Source: Nocardia bovistercoris (GTDB lineage Bacteria > Actinomycetota > Actinomycetes > Mycobacteriales > Mycobacteriaceae). Taken from it: 64,000 nucleotides of DNA. The notes under the pieces are model-generated. The model ran no database searches and had not been told where the DNA came from. It worked only from the letters and a program-made list of their open reading frames with translations. A program made the position numbers and the translations under genes. The stretch lies in the NCBI RefSeq assembly GCF_015674855.1, contig NZ_JADMLG010000002.1:620001-684000 (forward strand), given 5' to 3'. Positions 61,161 to 64,000 of this stretch are shown here, one piece after another; within the stretch, counting starts at the first letter, position 1; every line of letters starts with the position of its first letter.

Positions 61161-63860
61161 CTAACGGAGCATCTTGCGGGTCGCCGCGTGACCAGGATCG
61201 GCGAGGATGGCGGCGGTCGCGCCAGATTCGACCACCCGGCCGCCGTCCAGCACGAGCACCTCCGCACAGTGCTCGGCGACCACACCCATGTCGTGCGAGA
61301 TCACCAACAGCGCGAGACCGCGCTCGGCTCGCAGCCCGTCGAGCAGAGCCATGATCGACGCGGCGGTCGCGCGATCGAGCGCGGAGGTGATCTCATCGCA
61401 GACGAGCACGGCGGGATCGGCCGCCAACGCCCTTGCCAGCGCCACCCGCTGCCGCTGCCCGCCGGAAAGTTGCTGCGGATAACGTTCGGCCAGCACCGAA
61501 CTCAACTCGACCGCGTCGAGCAGTTCGCCGACCCGCCGCGCCACCTGCCCACGCGAAATGCCGCCGACCCGCCGCAACGGCCGCGCCAAGGTCTGCGCCA
61601 CGGTGCGCCGAGGATTCAGAGCGGACAGCGGATTCTGTGTGACGAGCCGAATACCGCCACCGCCGTGACCGTTCCGGTGCACCGCCCCGACCGGCAACGC
61701 CACGCCGCGCAAACGCAGACTGCCCGAAGCCGCGCGGTGCAGCCCGGCGACCACCCGCGCCAACGTGGTCTTACCGGCCCCCGACACCCCGACCACCGCC
61801 AACGCCGACCCCGCACGCACATCGAGGTCGACACCATCGAGCACGGCGCTCCCACCGACCGACGCGCGAATCCCACGCGCCACGAGCGCCATGTCCGCCG
61901 TCACCGCCTCCGACCGCCCCCGAGTCGAGACCAGCGCGAATTTCGCCCCGACACCCGCGATGGCACCGCCGCCGATCACCGGCACCGCCTCGGCGCCCGC
62001 GGTCTCCACCCCCGCCCCACGCGCACCGCAATGCGACGCCCCGGCCGACTCGGGAGCGGACGTGCGGGCCGTCACCGCCGATTCACGGGCACCCACCGAG
62101 GCCGTACCGCCCGTGACACGCGCCGAGTCCGGCCTGGCGGACGCGAATTCGGCCACCGACGACGGCGCGCTCGCACCGCTACCCACCGCCGACCTTGCTT
62201 CCGAACACCGGACCGGGAGCCGCGCGTGCCCCCCACACAACTCGACCGCCGATATCGTATTCGCCTCGTGCCGTGCGGATTCGGGCTTGAGGTCGATCAC
62301 CCGGTCCGCGATGGCGTGGATGGCGCCGGTGTCGTGACCGGACAGGAGTACCGCGATATCGCGCCGCATGGCGATATCGCGGAGTAGTTGGGCGATCTCG
62401 GTGCGTAGCGCGCCGTGCAGGCCCGCCAGCGGCTCGTCGAGTACCAGGACCTCGGTGTGTCGCAGCAGGGCGCGTGCCAGGGCGACTCGGCGCTGCTGTC
62501 CGCCCGACAGTTGCGCGGGGCGGCGGTCGAGTATTTCATCGGAAAGTCCAACCAGGTCGAGTGTTTCGCGCAGCGCGGAGGCGGATCGGTCGCGCGCGAG
62601 TTCGGCGAGTACGGTGCGGACTCGCATCGTTGGCGGCAAGGTCGAACCCGGATCTTGCGGGAGATAGGCGATCCGGTCGCGGCGCAACCGCCGCAGGGTT
62701 CGTTGGTCCAGGGCGAAGACGTTGTCACCGGCGACCTGAACGCATCCGTCGGACCGGATCGCTCCTTCGGGCAGATGCCCGAGTAGCGCGCGCATGAGGG
62801 TCGTCTTCCCGGATCCGGACGGACCGGTCAGCGCGGTCACGGTGCCGGTCCGCATGGTGAAAGTGACCGGTCCCAGCAGTTTTCGCGCCCCGGGTCCCCG
62901 CACCACGAGTCCCGAGACCACCACGGCAGCGGACTCGTCGCGTCGCGTCGGATCAGCCGTGTGACGCGAATCCGGCAGGCGCCCGACGCTGTTCCCGACC
63001 GGAACGACGACATCATCGAGACCGACGGAATCGGCTCGCCCGGTATCCACCGACGCGGGAAGGTCGGCGCGCACCCGACCCAGCCGCGTCGCCGCCAGAT
63101 TCACGCTGACGGCGACCACGGCGATAGCGAGCCCCGGCGCCACCACCGAACACGGGTTCAGCAGGATCCCGGAGGAGTTCTCCCGCACCATGACCGCCCA
63201 GTTCGTGTCGCCGATCCCGGCGGGCAGCGCCAGGAAGGACGCGGTCGCGGCCAGATAGATCCCGACCACGAACCGCAGTCCGAGTTGCGCGGCGATGATC
63301 TCGCGCAGATTCGGCAGCACCTCCCGCAGAACCAGATACGGCAGCCCTTCACCGCTCGCACGGGCGCATTCGACATAGCCACTGGCCGCGACACCAGCGG
63401 CAGAGGCAGCGAAAACTTTTGCGCAATAGGGTGTCCCGAAGACCAGAGCCACGAGGATCAGCCCGTACACCCCGCCGCTCGGCCACCCGGTGAGTATCAG
63501 CAGCACACCGAGCACGACGGGCACGAGAATCACGAAATCGCCTGCGGTCTCGATGATCGCGCCGACACGGGGCCGCAGCGCCGCCGTCGCGCCGAGCACC
63601 GCGGACACAGTGGTGACGAGGACGGCGACCACCGCCGCCAGAAGCAGCAGTCCCCCACCGCCGCAGAGCAATCCGCTGAGCACATCGCGACCGAGGCGGT
63701 CGGTGCCGAGCCAACTGTCCGCATGCGGCCGCGCGAAAGGCATACCCACCGGACGCTCCACGGAATACGGCGCGACCCACGGACCGATGACGGCGAAGAG
63801 GATCACCGCCGCCGCGGGCAGTGCGGTCACGGTCGATCCGAGCGCGCGCCGCGTCTTCAT
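61161..63860 (-). CDS. Fused ABC transporter: DppC-type permease plus two ATPases
   Basis: An 899-residue protein joining three usually separate subunits of a peptide/nickel importer. Residues 1-270: DppC-like permease with about six helices and the EAA-like loop RASGEGLPYLVLREVLPN. First ATPase: Walker A GPSGSGKTTLMRAL (about 345), signature LSGGQQRRVALARALL. A disordered Ala/Ser/Gly linker (about 530-610). Second ATPase: Walker A GVSGAGKTTLARV (about 688), signature LSGGQRQRVALARALA, Walker B VLVCDEITSALDRA. The ATG overlaps the stop of a DppB-like gene (ATGA). The solute-binding protein is not in the window. Confidence 0.9.
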   Translation of the reverse strand: MKTRRALGSTVTALPAAAVILFAVIGPWVAPYSVERPVGMPFARPHADSWLGTDRLGRDVLSGLLCGGGGLLLLAAVVAVLVTTVSAVLGATAALRPRVGAIIETAGDFVILVPVVLGVLLILTGWPSGGVYGLILVALVFGTPYCAKVFAASAAGVAASGYVECARASGEGLPYLVLREVLPNLREIIAAQLGLRFVVGIYLAATASFLALPAGIGDTNWAVMVRENSSGILLNPCSVVAPGLAIAVVAVSVNLAATRLGRVRADLPASVDTGRADSVGLDDVVVPVGNSVGRLPDSRHTADPTRRDESAAVVVSGLVVRGPGARKLLGPVTFTMRTGTVTALTGPSGSGKTTLMRALLGHLPEGAIRSDGCVQVAGDNVFALDQRTLRRLRRDRIAYLPQDPGSTLPPTMRVRTVLAELARDRSASALRETLDLVGLSDEILDRRPAQLSGGQQRRVALARALLRHTEVLVLDEPLAGLHGALRTEIAQLLRDIAMRRDIAVLLSGHDTGAIHAIADRVIDLKPESARHEANTISAVELCGGHARLPVRCSEARSAVGSGASAPSSVAEFASARPDSARVTGGTASVGARESAVTARTSAPESAGASHCGARGAGVETAGAEAVPVIGGGAIAGVGAKFALVSTRGRSEAVTADMALVARGIRASVGGSAVLDGVDLDVRAGSALAVVGVSGAGKTTLARVVAGLHRAASGSLRLRGVALPVGAVHRNGHGGGGIRLVTQNPLSALNPRRTVAQTLARPLRRVGGISRGQVARRVGELLDAVELSSVLAERYPQQLSGGQRQRVALARALAADPAVLVCDEITSALDRATAASIMALLDGLRAERGLALLVISHDMGVVAEHCAEVLVLDGGRVVESGATAAILADPGHAATRKMLR

Positions 63861-64000
63861 CCCTGTCCCCGCAAGGAATACGCGCGAGCGGCATCGGATA
63901 CCGCGAGCACCAGCATGACCACGATGCCGCTCAGCGCGACCACCGCGGCGACCACGGAGGTGTCGCGATCGGCGACCGATCCAGCGAGCAACGCGCCGAG
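63857..64000 (-). CDS. ABC transporter permease (DppB-like), C-terminal part
   Basis: Only the last 47 residues are in the window; the gene continues past 64000. They include SVADRDTSVVAAVVALSGIV and VMLVLAVSDAARAYSLRG, the last transmembrane helix and tail typical of DppB-type peptide/nickel permeases. Its TGA stop overlaps the ATG of the fused transporter gene, so the two are one operon and supply the two permease halves of the importer. Confidence 0.85.
   Translation of the reverse strand, partial: LGALLAGSVADRDTSVVAAVVALSGIVVMLVLAVSDAARAYSLRGQG

Overview
The window is high-GC actinobacterial chromosome, most likely from Nocardia or a close relative in the Corynebacteriales. Three things point there. 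GTG/TTG starts, 4-nt stop/start overlaps and leaderless-type promoters are frequent. There is a mycothiol conjugate amidase. Two long blocks keep the gene content of the Mycobacterium tuberculosis Rv1022-Rv1026 and Rv1073-Rv1092 neighbourhoods: lpqU-eno-divIC-DUF501-ppx, and coaA, Z-FPP synthase, hemolysin III, the thioredoxin-domain YyaL protein, mca, greA, metB, cbs, the SGNH hydrolase and fadA. No prophage, integrase or complete insertion sequence was found; all protein names are assignments from sequence reading alone.

Layout: 0.1-0.5 kb holds two tandem homologous 36-residue peptides closed by a strong terminator. 0.6-8.4 kb is mainly core genes (DUF885 protease-like, coaA, Z-prenyl synthase, hemolysin III, adenylate cyclase, YyaL). 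8.7-22.5 kb is accessory: SMI1/KNR4 and ankyrin proteins, a MerR-SDR operon, two divergent paralogous toxin-antitoxin modules, a divergent seryl-tRNA synthetase, a nitroreductase, an ABC exporter, and a three-gene operon with a WXG-type protein and a lipoprotein.

22.6-25.0 kb is the most unusual part. Three tandem small RNA genes fold as bacterial Y RNAs (YrlA type). Each has a terminal Ro-binding-like stem enclosing a circularly permuted tRNA mimic in which the T arm and acceptor 3' strand precede the acceptor 5' strand and D arm. They sit directly upstream of a TROVE/vWA protein, the bacterial Ro60 orthologue Rsr. A near-perfect 94-nt inverted repeat lies between the second and third RNA.

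25-35 kb returns to conserved metabolism (mca, greA, metB, an acyl-CoA dehydrogenase, cbs, SGNH hydrolase, thiolase, Bax-inhibitor-like membrane protein). 35.6-46.4 kb is mixed: an rRNA methyltransferase-like protein, lipoproteins, a metallophosphoesterase with an upstream 23-copy 18-bp minisatellite, a cholesterol-oxidase-like GMC enzyme, a TerD-AIM24 fusion, VOC/AraC, and DUF6745. 46.5-51.8 kb is a five-gene, tightly coupled STM4015-4014-4013-4012-4011 operon (leucine-rich protein, ATP-grasp-like, sulfatase-like, two radical SAM enzymes), a conserved but functionally undescribed system. 52-64 kb carries a tRNA, an amino-acid permease, a secreted lipase with a divergent TetR gene, the ppx-DUF501-divIC-eno-lpqU block, and a peptide/metal ABC transporter in which one permease and two ATPases are fused.
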